Source of the DNA: Mesorhizobium sp. | GTDB taxonomy: Bacteria > Pseudomonadota > Alphaproteobacteria > Rhizobiales > Rhizobiaceae | Assembly (NCBI GenBank): GCA_004963905.1 | Contig: SUGL01000019.1 | Span: 62,001 to 126,000 of the forward strand | Direction of reading: 5' to 3' | Length of the DNA stretch: 64,000 nucleotides | Shown: positions 44,849 through 54,364 of the stretch, in pieces | Layout: each line of letters begins with the position of its first letter | How positions within the stretch are numbered: the stretch's first letter is position 1 | Translations under genes and position numbers: made by a program | Notes under the pieces: model-generated | What the model was told of the DNA's origin: nothing | Database searches by the model: none | Seen by the model: only the letters and a program-made list of their open reading frames with translations

Positions 44849-45070
44849 GGACGCTGTCTGTCGCGTCGCTGTCACAGATCGCTCCTACAGGCAAACTGGG
44901 CGTTGCCGCGACTGACATTTCGGGACGCCCGCAGCAGTTGGGGTGTCAAAATGCAAGACAGCAACCTTTACGGTCGCTGCATCTGTTGCCGTTGCGATTG
45001 CCGCTTTCCGCTATAGCCGTTCAAGAAGCGTCGCGGCTGAGGAGGAGAGCGCGGCGCACAAGACAGATGC

Positions 45071-45775
45071 ATGACCAGATTTCAGAATCCGCCTGAAGGA
45101 ATTTCGCAAGAAGCCTTGGCAGGCCTCGTGGCCGAGGCCGTGCAGCAGGCGCTGATGCAGCATGGCGTCCTGCTGGATGCGGAAGCCCTGGTTTCCGCCA
45201 GCGCGATGGCTGGCGCGGTTGCCGCCGCCCTTCCCTTCCTGCCGCACGCGCAACGGCTTGCGATCGCCTCCTTGAAAGGTAGCTGGACCGATCTGATGTC
45301 CGAGTTTTTCCGCGCGACGGCGGAAAGAAACGCGCGCGCCGACCAGGCAGGCGCCGAAAGCGTGGACGAAAGCCCGACGGCGGGGCCTCGCAAATCTCCT
45401 TCCCGGCCTTTGGCCGAGCGAGCCTCCGAGCTCCAGTCCATGCTCATTGAAGATTGGGCCGGCGAGGTTGCCGGGTCGACCTATCTGGAAGAGAGATTGC
45501 GCATACCCCGTTCGACGCTGCATCGCTGGCAAAGGCGCGGCGAGGTGGTCGCGCTTCGCAAGGGCGGCCGCAAACATGTCTTCCCGCTCGCCCAATTCGT
45601 CGACGGCAGGCCGGCTCCGGGCATAGGCGAGGTATTGGCGGCGATCACCAATCCGAGGCTGGCCTGGTTCTGGCTCACTCGCCCGTCCGCCGAGCTGGGC
45701 GGCCGTATCCCCATCGAAATGCTGCGCGAGGACATGATCGAGGATGTGGTTCGCATCGCGCGCGGCTTGTCCTGA
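45071..45775 (+). CDS. Uncharacterised protein with MbcA/ParS/Xre antitoxin-like C terminus
   Basis: A 234-residue soluble protein. The N-terminal 85 residues are Ala-rich helices (EALAGLVAEAVQQALMQHG), followed by a polar linker (90-120). Residues about 150-175 look like a DNA-binding HTH segment (EERLRIPRSTLHRWQRRGEV). The end, GIGEVLAAITNPRLAWFWLT, RPSAELGGRIPIEML, resembles the toxin-binding domain of the MbcA/ParS/Xre antitoxin family. No RES or other toxin gene is next to it. It could be an orphan antitoxin or a regulator; the assignment is tentative. It precedes an AT-rich gap before the porin gene. Confidence 0.6.
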   Translation: MTRFQNPPEGISQEALAGLVAEAVQQALMQHGVLLDAEALVSASAMAGAVAAALPFLPHAQRLAIASLKGSWTDLMSEFFRATAERNARADQAGAESVDESPTAGPRKSPSRPLAERASELQSMLIEDWAGEVAGSTYLEERLRIPRSTLHRWQRRGEVVALRKGGRKHVFPLAQFVDGRPAPGIGEVLAAITNPRLAWFWLTRPSAELGGRIPIEMLREDMIEDVVRIARGLS

Positions 45776-46157
45776 TCCGCGATTTCGAACGTGGCCCCTA
45801 TGTTTTTGACGCGTCGCTTTCCGAAATATTAGCGCATTATCCTTCTGTCATAAAAATGTAACAAACGGCACAACTGGCACGTTTACCAGCTTAGATTTTC
45901 GTGCCTTACGTATATTTTGTGCAAGATGTGCCATTCTTACAAATATGTGACGTGATATTTGCGCAACAAGACTTTTACAAGAGCCGAAGCCGCCGCTTTC
46001 CAGCCACAATCTCTGTTGTATGCGACCGCCAATTGGGTCATGTCGAGGGCGAAGAAGCGGCGCCGGTGCGCGACTTTTTCAACGATGGGGACGGGGGTGG
46101 CAAAAGCCGGATGGCTTGTCAGGCCTGTCTTGAACCTTTGACTGGAGATTCAAGAAA
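45776..46157 (+). promoter_or_regulatory. AT-rich upstream region of the porin gene
   Basis: A 382-bp gap, visibly richer in A and T than its neighbours, especially 45820-46020. It holds an inverted pair GGCACG (45876-45881) and CGTGCC (45900-45905), and repeated GTGC/GCAC boxes up to about 45930. A good Shine-Dalgarno (GGAG, 46143-46146) precedes the porin ATG. This is likely the promoter and leader of a highly expressed gene. Open frames here look non-coding. Confidence 0.5.
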
Positions 46158-47285
46158 ATGAACATCAAGAGCCTTCTACTCGGCTCCGCTGCGGCACTGA
46201 TCGCAGTTTCGGGCGCCCGCGCCGCCGACGCGGTCACCGTCGCCGAGCCGGAACCGGCCGAATACGTCAAGATCTGCGACGTCTATGGCGCGGGTTACTT
46301 CTACATCCCCGGCACCGAAACCTGCCTGCGCGTCGGCGGCTATGTCCGCTATGACGCCGGCGTGGGCGATGTCGGCTCGTTCGACGGCCGCACGGCCACC
46401 GACCACGAGGACGGTGACGCTCAGGACTCCTGGAAGAAGAATGCCCGCTTCAACCTGAAGACCTGGACCGGCCAGGAAACCGAACTCGGCACGTTGAAGA
46501 CCTACACAGAGACCAAATTCAACTTTCCGAATGGCGGTGCCACATCTGTTTCGCTGAGCTTCGCCTGGATCCAGCTCGGTGGCCTGCGCGTCGGCAAGGA
46601 CGAGACGCCTTATGATGCGTTCATCGGCTATGCCGGAAACGTCATCCAGGACACGATCATCCCGTACGGCATCAAGGACACCAATGTCGTCAGCTACTAC
46701 TTCGACGCCGGCAGCGGCTTCTCGGGCGTGATCTCGCTCGAAGAGGGGTCGGACGGTTCGGGCATCTCCGGCACGATCGACAGCTATGTTCCGCATGTCG
46801 TCGGCGGCTTGAAGTACAAGGGCGACTGGGGCGCGGTCACCGGCGTCGTGGCCTATGACAGCAACTACGAGGAAGTGGCTGGCAAGGTTCGCCTCGACGT
46901 CAACGTCACCAAGGAACTGTCGCTGTTCATCATGGGCGGCTACGGCACCGACGACAATCTCCGCGACGATGCCGGCAACGTCATCGACGCTCATGGCCGC
47001 GGCTTCTACAAGCCGTGGGGTGGCAACTGGGCCGTCTGGGGCGGCGGCACCTACAAGTTCAACGACAAGACCTCGTTCAACCTGCAGGCCTCGGCCGACG
47101 ACGACAAGAACTACGCGCTCGCAGCCAACGTCGCCTACACTATCGTCCCGGGCTTCACGATCACGACCGAAGTCGACTGGGATCATTTCGGCCACTTCGG
47201 CGACGGCACCTCGGCCGTCAACTGGACCAAAGCCGACAAGAAGAACAGCGTCGGCGGCATCGTCCGCTTCCAGCGCTCGTTCTGA
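46158..47285 (+). CDS. Outer-membrane porin, Omp2b/RopA-like
   Basis: A 375-residue porin forming a beta-barrel channel in the outer membrane. The signal peptide MNIKSLLLGSAAALIAVSG is cleaved near GARA. The mature protein has the alphaproteobacterial porin opening YVKICDVYGAGYFYIPGTETC with two Cys, repeated amphipathic strands (ARFNLKTWTGQETELGTLKT, WIQLGGLRVGKDETPYDAF) and ends in strand IVRFQRSF with a terminal Phe, the outer-membrane targeting signal. Acidic extracellular loops (DHEDGDAQD) are present. Preceded by a long AT-rich leader and followed by a strong terminator, consistent with an abundant protein. Confidence 0.94.
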   Translation: MNIKSLLLGSAAALIAVSGARAADAVTVAEPEPAEYVKICDVYGAGYFYIPGTETCLRVGGYVRYDAGVGDVGSFDGRTATDHEDGDAQDSWKKNARFNLKTWTGQETELGTLKTYTETKFNFPNGGATSVSLSFAWIQLGGLRVGKDETPYDAFIGYAGNVIQDTIIPYGIKDTNVVSYYFDAGSGFSGVISLEEGSDGSGISGTIDSYVPHVVGGLKYKGDWGAVTGVVAYDSNYEEVAGKVRLDVNVTKELSLFIMGGYGTDDNLRDDAGNVIDAHGRGFYKPWGGNWAVWGGGTYKFNDKTSFNLQASADDDKNYALAANVAYTIVPGFTITTEVDWDHFGHFGDGTSAVNWTKADKKNSVGGIVRFQRSF

Positions 47286-47307
47286 TCGAAACTGCGATCT
47301 TAAAAGG

Positions 47308-47338
47308 AAAAGGCCCGCGGCACCGCCGCGGGCCTTTT
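47308..47338 (+). terminator. Intrinsic terminator of the porin gene
   Basis: AAAAGGCCCGCGG (47308-47320), loop CACCG, CCGCGGGCCTTTT (47326-47338): a perfect 13-bp stem ending in a T run, 23 bases after the porin stop. Being symmetric, it could also serve the convergent malic enzyme gene. Confidence 0.95.
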
Positions 47339-47364
47339 CGCTAATCCGTTCACTTGGCCGTCCG

Positions 47365-49644
47365 TCAATTCCCCGCCGTATAGGCCGCGATCGCCGCCAT
47401 GTTGACGATGTCTGAGTCCTTGGCGTTCAGCGAGACGATCTGCACCGGCTTGTTCAAGCCGACCAGAAGCGGGCCGATGACGGTCGAGCCGCCGAGCTCC
47501 TGCAGCATCTTGGTCGAGATCGAGGCCGAGTGGAAGGCCGGCATCACCAGCACATTGGCCGGACCGGTGAGCCTGATGAATGGATACTGCGCCATGGCGC
47601 GAGGGTTCAGCGCCACGTCGGCGGCCATCTCGCCGTCATATTCGAAATCGACGCGGCGCTTGTCGAGGATGCGCACGGCCTCCTGTATCCGCTCCGAGCG
47701 CTCGCCCTGCGGATGGCCGAAGGTGGAATAGGCGAGCATGGCGAGCCTGGGCTCATAGCCCATGCGGCGGGCAAAGCCCGCGGCCTCCTCGGCGATGTCG
47801 GCGATCTGCTCGGCATTCGGCATATCGTGCACGGCGGTGTCGGCGATCATCACGGTGCGGCCGCGCGCGAGCACAATCGAGGCGCCGATGACGCGGTGGC
47901 CGGGCTTGGCGTCGATGACGCGGCGCACGTCGTCGAGCGCGGTGGAATAGTTGCGCGTCACGCCGGTGACGATGCCGTCGGCGTCGCCCAGCGCCACCAT
48001 GCAGGCGGCGAAATGGTTGCGGTCGTTGTTGATCAGGCGCTGGCAGTCGCGGAACAGGAAGCCTTTCCGCTGCATGCGCTCGTAGAGATAGTCGGTGTAG
48101 ATGCCGTTTCGGCGCGACAGCCTGGCATTGATGATCTCGAGGCCCTGCTTGTTGAGGTCGATGCCGGCGTTGCGGGCGTTCTCCTTGATGACGTCGTCGC
48201 GGCCGAGCAGGATCGCGGTGCCGAGCTTCTGGTTCGCATAGGAGACGGCGGCGCGCATCACCTGCTCTTCCTCGCCCTCGGCGAAGACGATGCGCTTGGG
48301 CTGGCGGCGGACGCGGTCGTAGATGCGCTGAAGCGTCGAGGCGATCGGATCGCGGCGGGCAGACAGCTCCTGCGCATAGCGGTCGAGGTCGAGGATCGGC
48401 TTGCGGGCGACGCCCGAGTCCATCGCGGCCTTGGCAACCGCCAGCGGGATCGCCGAGATCAAGCGCGGATCGAACGGCACGGGAATGATGTAGTTGGGAC
48501 CGAATTTCGGCCGGTTGCCTTGATAGGCCGCCGCCACGTCGTCCGGCACATCCTGGCGCGCAAGCTCGGCCAGCGCCCTGGCGGCGGCGATCTTCATCTC
48601 GTCGTTGATGGTGGTGGCGCGGACATCCAGCGCGCCGCGGAAGATATACGGGAAGCCCAAGACATTGTTGACCTGGTTCGGGTAGTCCGAGCGGCCGGTC
48701 GCCATGATGGCGTCGGTGCGGATCTCGCCCACTTCCTCGGGCGTGATCTCCGGGTCGGGATTGGCCATGGCGAAGATGATCGGGTTCTTGGCCATCGACT
48801 GCACCATGGCGGGGGTCAGCGTGCCCTTGGCGGAGAGGCCGAGGAAGACGTCGGCGCCGTCCAGCGCCTCGGCCAGGCTGCGCGCCTCGGTCTTGACCGC
48901 ATGCGCCGACTTCCACTGGTTCATGCCTTCGGTGCGGCCCTGGAAGACCACGCCCTTGGTGTCGCACAGGATGATGTTTTCCGGCGAAAAACCCATCGCC
49001 TTCATCAATTCGATGCAGGCGATGCCGGCGGCGCCGGCGCCGTTGCAGACCATCTTCGTGGTCTTCATGTCGCGGCCGGTGATCTCCAGCGCGTTGATCA
49101 GCCCGGCGGAAGAGATGATGGCGGTGCCGTGCTGGTCGTCATGGAAGACCGGAATGTCCATCAGCTCACGCAGGCGCTGCTCGATGATGAAGCATTCCGG
49201 CGCCTTGATGTCCTCGAGATTGATGCCGCCGAAGGAGGGCCCGAGGAAGCGCACGCAGTTGATGAATTCCTCGGCGTCCTCGGTCGCCACTTCGAGGTCG
49301 ATGGAATCGACATCGGCGAAGCGCTTGAACAGCACCGCCTTGCCTTCCATCACCGGCTTCGAGGCCAGCGCGCCGAGATTGCCGAGGCCGAGAATGGCGG
49401 TGCCGTTGGAGATGACGGCCACCATGTTGCCGCGCGCGGTATAATCGAAGGCGCGGCTCGGATCCTCCGCGATGGCGCGCACCGGAACGGCGACGCCCGG
49501 CGAATAGGCGAGGCTGAGATCGCGCTGGGTGGCCATCGGCTTGGTGGCGACGATCTCCAGCTTGCCTGGCCGCCCCATGGCGTGGAATTCGAGCGCCTCC
49601 TGCGCGCTGACGGAAGGCCCGCTGTTTTCGGTTTTCCTGGCCAT
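47365..49644 (-). CDS. NADP-dependent malic enzyme with C-terminal phosphotransacetylase-like domain
   Basis: A 759-residue multidomain malic enzyme that decarboxylates malate to pyruvate, the rhizobial Tme/Dme and E. coli MaeB type. The N-terminal malic domain has LAYSPGVAVPVRAIAEDP, VFHDDQHGTAIISSAGL, and the nucleotide-binding MVCNGAGAAGIACIELM. From about residue 440 a phosphotransacetylase-like domain follows (RRQPKRIVFAEGEEEQVMRAA, GVTRNYSTALDDVRRVI, VLVMPAFHSASISTKMLQEL), thought to be regulatory in this family. Start at 49644 has GAGGAAAT ten bases upstream. NADP or NAD preference is not decided. It converges on the porin gene. Confidence 0.95.
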   Translation of the reverse strand: MARKTENSGPSVSAQEALEFHAMGRPGKLEIVATKPMATQRDLSLAYSPGVAVPVRAIAEDPSRAFDYTARGNMVAVISNGTAILGLGNLGALASKPVMEGKAVLFKRFADVDSIDLEVATEDAEEFINCVRFLGPSFGGINLEDIKAPECFIIEQRLRELMDIPVFHDDQHGTAIISSAGLINALEITGRDMKTTKMVCNGAGAAGIACIELMKAMGFSPENIILCDTKGVVFQGRTEGMNQWKSAHAVKTEARSLAEALDGADVFLGLSAKGTLTPAMVQSMAKNPIIFAMANPDPEITPEEVGEIRTDAIMATGRSDYPNQVNNVLGFPYIFRGALDVRATTINDEMKIAAARALAELARQDVPDDVAAAYQGNRPKFGPNYIIPVPFDPRLISAIPLAVAKAAMDSGVARKPILDLDRYAQELSARRDPIASTLQRIYDRVRRQPKRIVFAEGEEEQVMRAAVSYANQKLGTAILLGRDDVIKENARNAGIDLNKQGLEIINARLSRRNGIYTDYLYERMQRKGFLFRDCQRLINNDRNHFAACMVALGDADGIVTGVTRNYSTALDDVRRVIDAKPGHRVIGASIVLARGRTVMIADTAVHDMPNAEQIADIAEEAAGFARRMGYEPRLAMLAYSTFGHPQGERSERIQEAVRILDKRRVDFEYDGEMAADVALNPRAMAQYPFIRLTGPANVLVMPAFHSASISTKMLQELGGSTVIGPLLVGLNKPVQIVSLNAKDSDIVNMAAIAAYTAGN

Positions 49645-49885
49645 GATGCTTTTGATTTCCTCGCCTGTGCGGCACCGCTTGGGACGGGTGCTTTCTTATG
49701 GATTCCCGAATTAAGGCTACACGCGGCCGCTGTAAACCGACAAGCCCGGCGAAGCTGCTTCAACGCGCACGGGCCCAGACATTGCCGAGGCTCATGGCAG
49801 CCGGCTGGCAAGCAGGCTCGCGGTTTCCCCTGCTTTTCGAGCGCCTGGCATTAAACCCTCCTGTCACATCTGCTAGCGTTCCGGC

Positions 49886-52621
49886 ATGAACATGCACATG
49901 CCGACCGACCCCGACGCGCAGGAAACGACGACGCCGGCGCCCGCCATGGGCACCGTCACGCCGATGATGGAGCAGTATATCGAGATCAAGGCGGCGAACC
50001 CGGATTCGCTGCTCTTCTACCGCATGGGCGATTTCTACGAGCTGTTCTTCGACGACGCCGAGAAGGCGAGCCAGGCGCTCGGCATCGTTTTGACCCGGCG
50101 CGGCAAGCACCAGGGCCACGACATTCCGATGTGCGGCGTGCCGGTGCATGCAGCGGACGACTATCTGCAGAAGCTGATCGCGCAAGGTTTTCGCGTTGCT
50201 GTGTGCGAACAGATCGAGGATCCGGCCGAAGCCAAGAAACGCGGCTCGAAATCGGTGGTGCGCCGCGACGTGGTGCGGCTGGTCACGCCCGGCACCATCA
50301 CCGAGGACAAGCTGCTCGCGCCCTCGGAATCGAGCTTTCTGATGGCGCTGGGGCGGGTGAAGGGCGGCAGTGCGGCCAGCCACGGCAGTTTCGCGCTGGC
50401 CTGGATCGACATCTCGACCGGCGCTTTCCGCGTCGCCGAGACGACGGCGGAGCGGCTGCTTGCCGACATCTTCCGCGTCGATCCGCGCGAGCTGATCGTC
50501 GCCGAGCCGGTCTTCCACGACCCGGAGCTGCGGCCGGTCTTCGACGTGCTCGGACGGGTCGCCAACCCGCAGCCGCCGTCGCTGTTCGATTCGGCGTCGG
50601 CCACGGGCCGCATCGCCCGCTTCTTCGATGTCGCGACGCCGGACAGTTTCGGCACCTTCTCGCGCGCCGAGCTGTCGGCGATCTCGGGCGCCATCGCCTA
50701 TGTCGAGAAGACGCAGAAGGCCGAGCGGCCGCCGCTGTCGCGCCCCGAGCGCGAGGAGAGCGGCTCGACGCTGTTCATCGATCCGGCGACACGCGCCAAT
50801 CTGGAACTCCTGCGCACGCTCTCCGGCAGCCGCGACGGCTCGCTGTTCAAGGCGATCGACCGCACGGTGACCGGCGGCGGCGCAAGGCTGCTTGCCGACC
50901 GGCTGATGGCGCCGCTGACCGATCCGGCGGCGATCGCGGCAAGACTCGATTCGGTCTCGTTCTTCCAGGCCGAGACGCAGCTTTGCCAAGGCTTGCGGGC
51001 GAACCTGAAAAGCGTCGCCGACATGCCGCGAGCGCTATCCCGGCTGGCGCTCAACCGCGGTGGCCCGCGCGACCTCGGCGCGCTACGCGCCGGCTTCGAG
51101 GCGGCGGCGGCGATTGCCGGGCTGTTCGCGGCGGCGGACCTGCCGGCAGAGCTCGCTGCGGCGCTCGCGGCGATAAAGGCCTTGCCCGAGGCGCTGGCCC
51201 GCCATCTCAGCGAAGCGCTCGACGACGAGCTGCCGCTCATCAAGCGCGACGGCGGCTTCGTGCGCTCCGGTTATCATGCCGAACTGGACGAGATGCGGGC
51301 GCTGCGCGACGAGTCGCGAAAAGTGATCGCCGGGCTGGAGCGCTCGCTGATCGAGGAGACCGGCATCCGCTCGCTGAAGATCCGGCACAACAACGTGCTC
51401 GGCTACTATATCGAGGTGACGGCCAACCATCACTCGATCATGACCGGCAGCGATGCGGCCAAGGCGCGCTTCATCCATCGCCAGACCATGGCCAACGCCA
51501 TGCGCTTCACGACGACGGAGCTGGCCGAGCTGGAATCGAAGATCGCCAATGCCGCCGACCGGGCGCTCGGCATCGAGCTTGCCGCCTTCGACCGGCTGAC
51601 GGCGGAGGTGGTCGGCGAGGCGGACAGCATCCGCGCCGGCGCCGAGGCGCTCGCCGTGCTCGACGTGTCGTCGGCGCTGGCGCTGCTTTCCGAGAGCGAA
51701 GGCTGGTGCCGACCGGCGGTCGATGCCAGCCTCGCCTTCGAGATTTCCGGCGGGCGGCATCCGGTCGTCGAACAGGCGCTCAGGCGTTCCGGCGAGGGGC
51801 CGTTCGTCGCCAATGACTGCGACCTCTCGCCGGAAGGCGGCGCGAAGGCCGGCGCCATCTGGCTGCTCACCGGTCCGAACATGGGCGGCAAGTCGACGTT
51901 CCTCAGGCAAAACGCGCTGATCGCCATCCTTGCCCAGACCGGCTCCTTCGTGCCGGCTGAGAGCGCCCATATCGGCGTCGTCGACCGGCTGTTCTCGCGC
52001 GTCGGCGCCTCCGACGACCTGGCGCGCGGACGCTCGACCTTCATGGTCGAGATGGTCGAGACGGCGGCGATCCTCAACCAGGCGGGCGAGCGGGCGCTGG
52101 TCATTCTTGATGAGATCGGCCGCGGCACCGCGACCTTCGACGGCCTGTCGATCGCCTGGGCGGCGGTCGAATATCTGCACGAGAAGAACCGCTGCCGGGC
52201 GATCTTCGCCACCCATTTCCACGAGATGACGGCGCTGGCCGGCAAGCTGCCGCGGCTCTCCAACGTCACCATGCGGGTCAAGGAATGGGAAGGCGACGTC
52301 GTCTTCCTGCACGAGGTCGGCAAGGGCGCGGCCGACCGCTCCTATGGCGTGCAGGTGGCGCGGCTCGCCGGCCTGCCGGAAGCGGTGGTGGCGCGCGCCA
52401 AGGAAGTTCTGCACCAGTTGGAGGAAGGCGAGGTCTCTGGCAAGACCAACCGGCTGGTCGACGACCTGCCGCTGTTTTCCGTGGCGGTGAAACGAGAGGC
52501 GCCGAAGCCGGCTAAGAACGACGTGTTGGGCGAAGCGCTCGGCGCGATCAATCCGGACGAGATGACGCCGCGCGAGGCGCTGGAGGCGCTGTATCGGCTG
52601 AAGGGGCTGGCCGACCGGTAA
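49886..52621 (+). CDS. mutS: DNA mismatch repair protein MutS
   Basis: Recognises base mismatches and small loops and starts repair with MutL. The 911-residue protein is complete. The mismatch-contacting domain I has [18 protein letters not shown] with the Phe-x-Glu signature (about 44-58). The lever and clamp domains follow. The ATPase has Walker [16 protein letters not shown] near residue 663, Walker [17 protein letters not shown], the signature [20 protein letters not shown] and the His in [10 protein letters not shown]. The C-terminal tail ([18 protein letters not shown]) is the oligomerisation helix. Start ATG 49886 is the first ATG in frame. Its stop abuts the stop of the convergent ICMT-like gene. 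Confidence 0.98.
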   Translation: MNMHMPTDPDAQETTTPAPAMGTVTPMMEQYIEIKAANPDSLLFYRMGDFYELFFDDAEKASQALGIVLTRRGKHQGHDIPMCGVPVHAADDYLQKLIAQGFRVAVCEQIEDPAEAKKRGSKSVVRRDVVRLVTPGTITEDKLLAPSESSFLMALGRVKGGSAASHGSFALAWIDISTGAFRVAETTAERLLADIFRVDPRELIVAEPVFHDPELRPVFDVLGRVANPQPPSLFDSASATGRIARFFDVATPDSFGTFSRAELSAISGAIAYVEKTQKAERPPLSRPEREESGSTLFIDPATRANLELLRTLSGSRDGSLFKAIDRTVTGGGARLLADRLMAPLTDPAAIAARLDSVSFFQAETQLCQGLRANLKSVADMPRALSRLALNRGGPRDLGALRAGFEAAAAIAGLFAAADLPAELAAALAAIKALPEALARHLSEALDDELPLIKRDGGFVRSGYHAELDEMRALRDESRKVIAGLERSLIEETGIRSLKIRHNNVLGYYIEVTANHHSIMTGSDAAKARFIHRQTMANAMRFTTTELAELESKIANAADRALGIELAAFDRLTAEVVGEADSIRAGAEALAVLDVSSALALLSESEGWCRPAVDASLAFEISGGRHPVVEQALRRSGEGPFVANDCDLSPEGGAKAGAIWLLTGPNMGGKSTFLRQNALIAILAQTGSFVPAESAHIGVVDRLFSRVGASDDLARGRSTFMVEMVETAAILNQAGERALVILDEIGRGTATFDGLSIAWAAVEYLHEKNRCRAIFATHFHEMTALAGKLPRLSNVTMRVKEWEGDVVFLHEVGKGAADRSYGVQVARLAGLPEAVVARAKEVLHQLEEGEVSGKTNRLVDDLPLFSVAVKREAPKPAKNDVLGEALGAINPDEMTPREALEALYRLKGLADR

Positions 52622-53269
52622 TCAAAACAATCGGAACATCGGCGTCACCAGCCTTGCCGACTGGAGCCAGCCGAGCAATTCGACCGCCAGTATGGCCACA
52701 ATGAAGTAAGAGCTGTCGATGGCGGTCCGCCTCAGCGCCACCGAGTCGAAGGTGACGGGAGACGGGCCCAAGACATCGTCGTCATCGCGCCGCAGACGAG
52801 GAAAGAAGGCCGGCACGCTTCGACAATAGCGCCAATAGGCCTCGCCAAAGATGGCCTCCAGCGCGACCGCTTCGCGCGTCGCGACATAGGAAAAGACCAG
52901 ATAGGTGAAGGCAAAGAGAACCGCCGAAAGGATCAGCGACCCGAATGTCAGCCCGACGCCAGCCAGTCCAAGGGCCGAAAAGAAATAAAGCGGGTTGCGC
53001 GTATAGGCATAGGGGCCGGTTGTGACGAGTTCACGGTTCTTGCGTCCGCCAACATACAGCGATGCCCAGCAGCGGCCGCCGATACAGATGAGGATCAGCA
53101 CGGTACCCGCAAATTCCAGCATTTCGCGAAAGGTGCTGCCTTGCGGCCACCCACTCTCCGCAAGCAGGGCCGGCGCCAGGACGATGGGAGCAACCAGCCA
53201 AAGGAAACGCATCCTTCTGCCCTGTTGAAAAGCCGTCGCGGAAAGCGGCATCGGGGACTTCTTGTGCAT
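52622..53269 (-). CDS. ICMT/PEMT-like membrane methyltransferase
   Basis: A 215-residue membrane protein of the isoprenylcysteine carboxyl methyltransferase/phospholipid methyltransferase-like group. The family motif RELVTTGPYAYTRNPLYFFS is present, with membrane segments around it (FLWLVAPIVLAPALLA, LEFAGTVLILICIG, LSAVLFAFTYLVFSYVA) and the later EAIFGEAYWRYCRSVPAF with the conserved Glu and Tyr. The end has a further hydrophobic stretch. ATG 53269 is 14 bases after the stop of the upstream DUF3313 gene, so they probably form an operon. Substrate unknown. Confidence 0.85.
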   Translation of the reverse strand: MHKKSPMPLSATAFQQGRRMRFLWLVAPIVLAPALLAESGWPQGSTFREMLEFAGTVLILICIGGRCWASLYVGGRKNRELVTTGPYAYTRNPLYFFSALGLAGVGLTFGSLILSAVLFAFTYLVFSYVATREAVALEAIFGEAYWRYCRSVPAFFPRLRRDDDDVLGPSPVTFDSVALRRTAIDSSYFIVAILAVELLGWLQSARLVTPMFRLF

Positions 53270-53282
53270 TTGCGTCACCGCC

Positions 53283-54113
53283 TCAGTCGTCGCGCACCGC
53301 GGCTCCATTGTCGGTCCAGGCCGGCGGCAATCCCATCCGATCGCCGAGGAAGCCGACCAGTCCGGGTGATTTGCCGAATGCCCTGCAGGCCGGATATTTC
53401 GGCCCGCCGCCGACCATGGCGCGCAATTCCGCCCGCGTCGGCAGCGAGGGCAGCTTGCCGAAGGGCGTGTTGCCGGTGACCAGGAGCTTGCTGAAATCGT
53501 GGCCGAACTTCGCCGCCAGGTCGTAGGCGTCGCCCTCCCGGGCGACCCGGCCGGAATCCAGCAGGGCGTTCGCGCCGCGCCCCCAGATCATGGCTGCCGC
53601 CTGGTTGCCGTTGTCACCGATCGCTTCGACTTCAAGCGACAGGCTGCCCAATCCGATCGGCAGGCGCGGAACCGGAACATGCATTTCGGGCAGCGCGACG
53701 GAAACCGCCGTGGACGCGACTTTCGAAACGCCTGCCGCCAGCGCATTCGTCGGCGCCGCGTGAGTTACCATTGCGTGGACCGTCAGGTCGGCCGGCTCGG
53801 TCAGGCCGACCACTTGAAAGCGCTCGCTCAGGCCGGCGCAAAGGGTCCTGTCGACGGCATTCGCGATCAGGCCGCGCTGCGCCGGTGTCAATGTCGATTT
53901 TCCGGCGGCGGGCTGCGAAAAGCCCGTCGGAATGATCCGAACGGTTTTTGCCGCAAGCACGTCGTCCTTGCTCACCCGCATGAGTGAGCGGGCTAACAAA
54001 CCGTCCGACGGTTTCAACTCGTCATAGGATTGCAGTGAGCCTGCCTGATCCAGCGGCGCGGACGCGCAGCCGACTGCAAGCGTGCTCAAGACCAGCACAA
54101 ACGGCCATATCAT
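53283..54113 (-). CDS. DUF3313-like lipoprotein
   Basis: A 276-residue lipoprotein. The signal and lipobox are MIWPFVLVLSTLAVGCASAP, so Cys16 would be lipidated. The body has the DUF3313 pattern: YDELKPSDGLLARSLMRVS, VRIIPTGFSQP, LCAGLSERFQVVG, LTVHAMVTHAAPT and SLSLEVEAIGDNGNQ. The family function is unknown. Start at 54113 is set by the signal peptide; the longer frame to 54257 lacks signal features. It is the first gene of a minus-strand pair with the ICMT-like gene and divergent from a TetR-family gene; a palindrome lies between. Confidence 0.87.
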   Translation of the reverse strand: MIWPFVLVLSTLAVGCASAPLDQAGSLQSYDELKPSDGLLARSLMRVSKDDVLAAKTVRIIPTGFSQPAAGKSTLTPAQRGLIANAVDRTLCAGLSERFQVVGLTEPADLTVHAMVTHAAPTNALAAGVSKVASTAVSVALPEMHVPVPRLPIGLGSLSLEVEAIGDNGNQAAAMIWGRGANALLDSGRVAREGDAYDLAAKFGHDFSKLLVTGNTPFGKLPSLPTRAELRAMVGGGPKYPACRAFGKSPGLVGFLGDRMGLPPAWTDNGAAVRDD

Positions 54114-54250
54114 GCGGTGATCCGCGCGGCACGCGCGCGGATCGGCCGGGCCGCGACTGATGTGGGCCCCGCGACGGGAACGCAAGCAAGCTGCCATGGA
54201 TGCCTCTGCATGGGTGCGCCCCGCGGGCGTGTTGAGGAGGAACTCAGATA

Positions 54251-54267
54251 ATTGCACTCAGTGCAAT
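54251..54267. promoter_or_regulatory. ATTGCACTCAGTGCAAT palindrome, candidate TetR operator
   Basis: Perfect 8-bp arms about a central C, in the 251-bp gap between the divergent DUF3313 lipoprotein gene and the TetR gene at 54365. The rest of the gap is unassigned. The site fits control of both genes by the TetR protein; this is inferred from position and symmetry. Confidence 0.6.
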
Positions 54268-54364
54268 AAATTGATGGCGCCATTATGGCGAGGCGTGATG
54301 ACGGGCTTGAATATGCGCCGAATTTCTTGTCGCATCCGGGCAACGGTCATGGCAGGAGCACTCG

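Noticed and set aside
43307..44875. Minus-strand extension of the EamA transporter frame
   Set aside because: It is the mirror of the adenosine kinase gene and adds a non-homologous N terminus of about 500 residues.
45901..46161. 86-codon ORF before the porin gene
   Set aside because: It lies in the AT-rich leader and overlaps the porin start; no ribosome site and no conserved pattern.
47530..49854. 774-codon plus-strand frame opposite the malic enzyme gene
   Set aside because: Antisense shadow; the minus strand encodes a clear malic enzyme with all domains.
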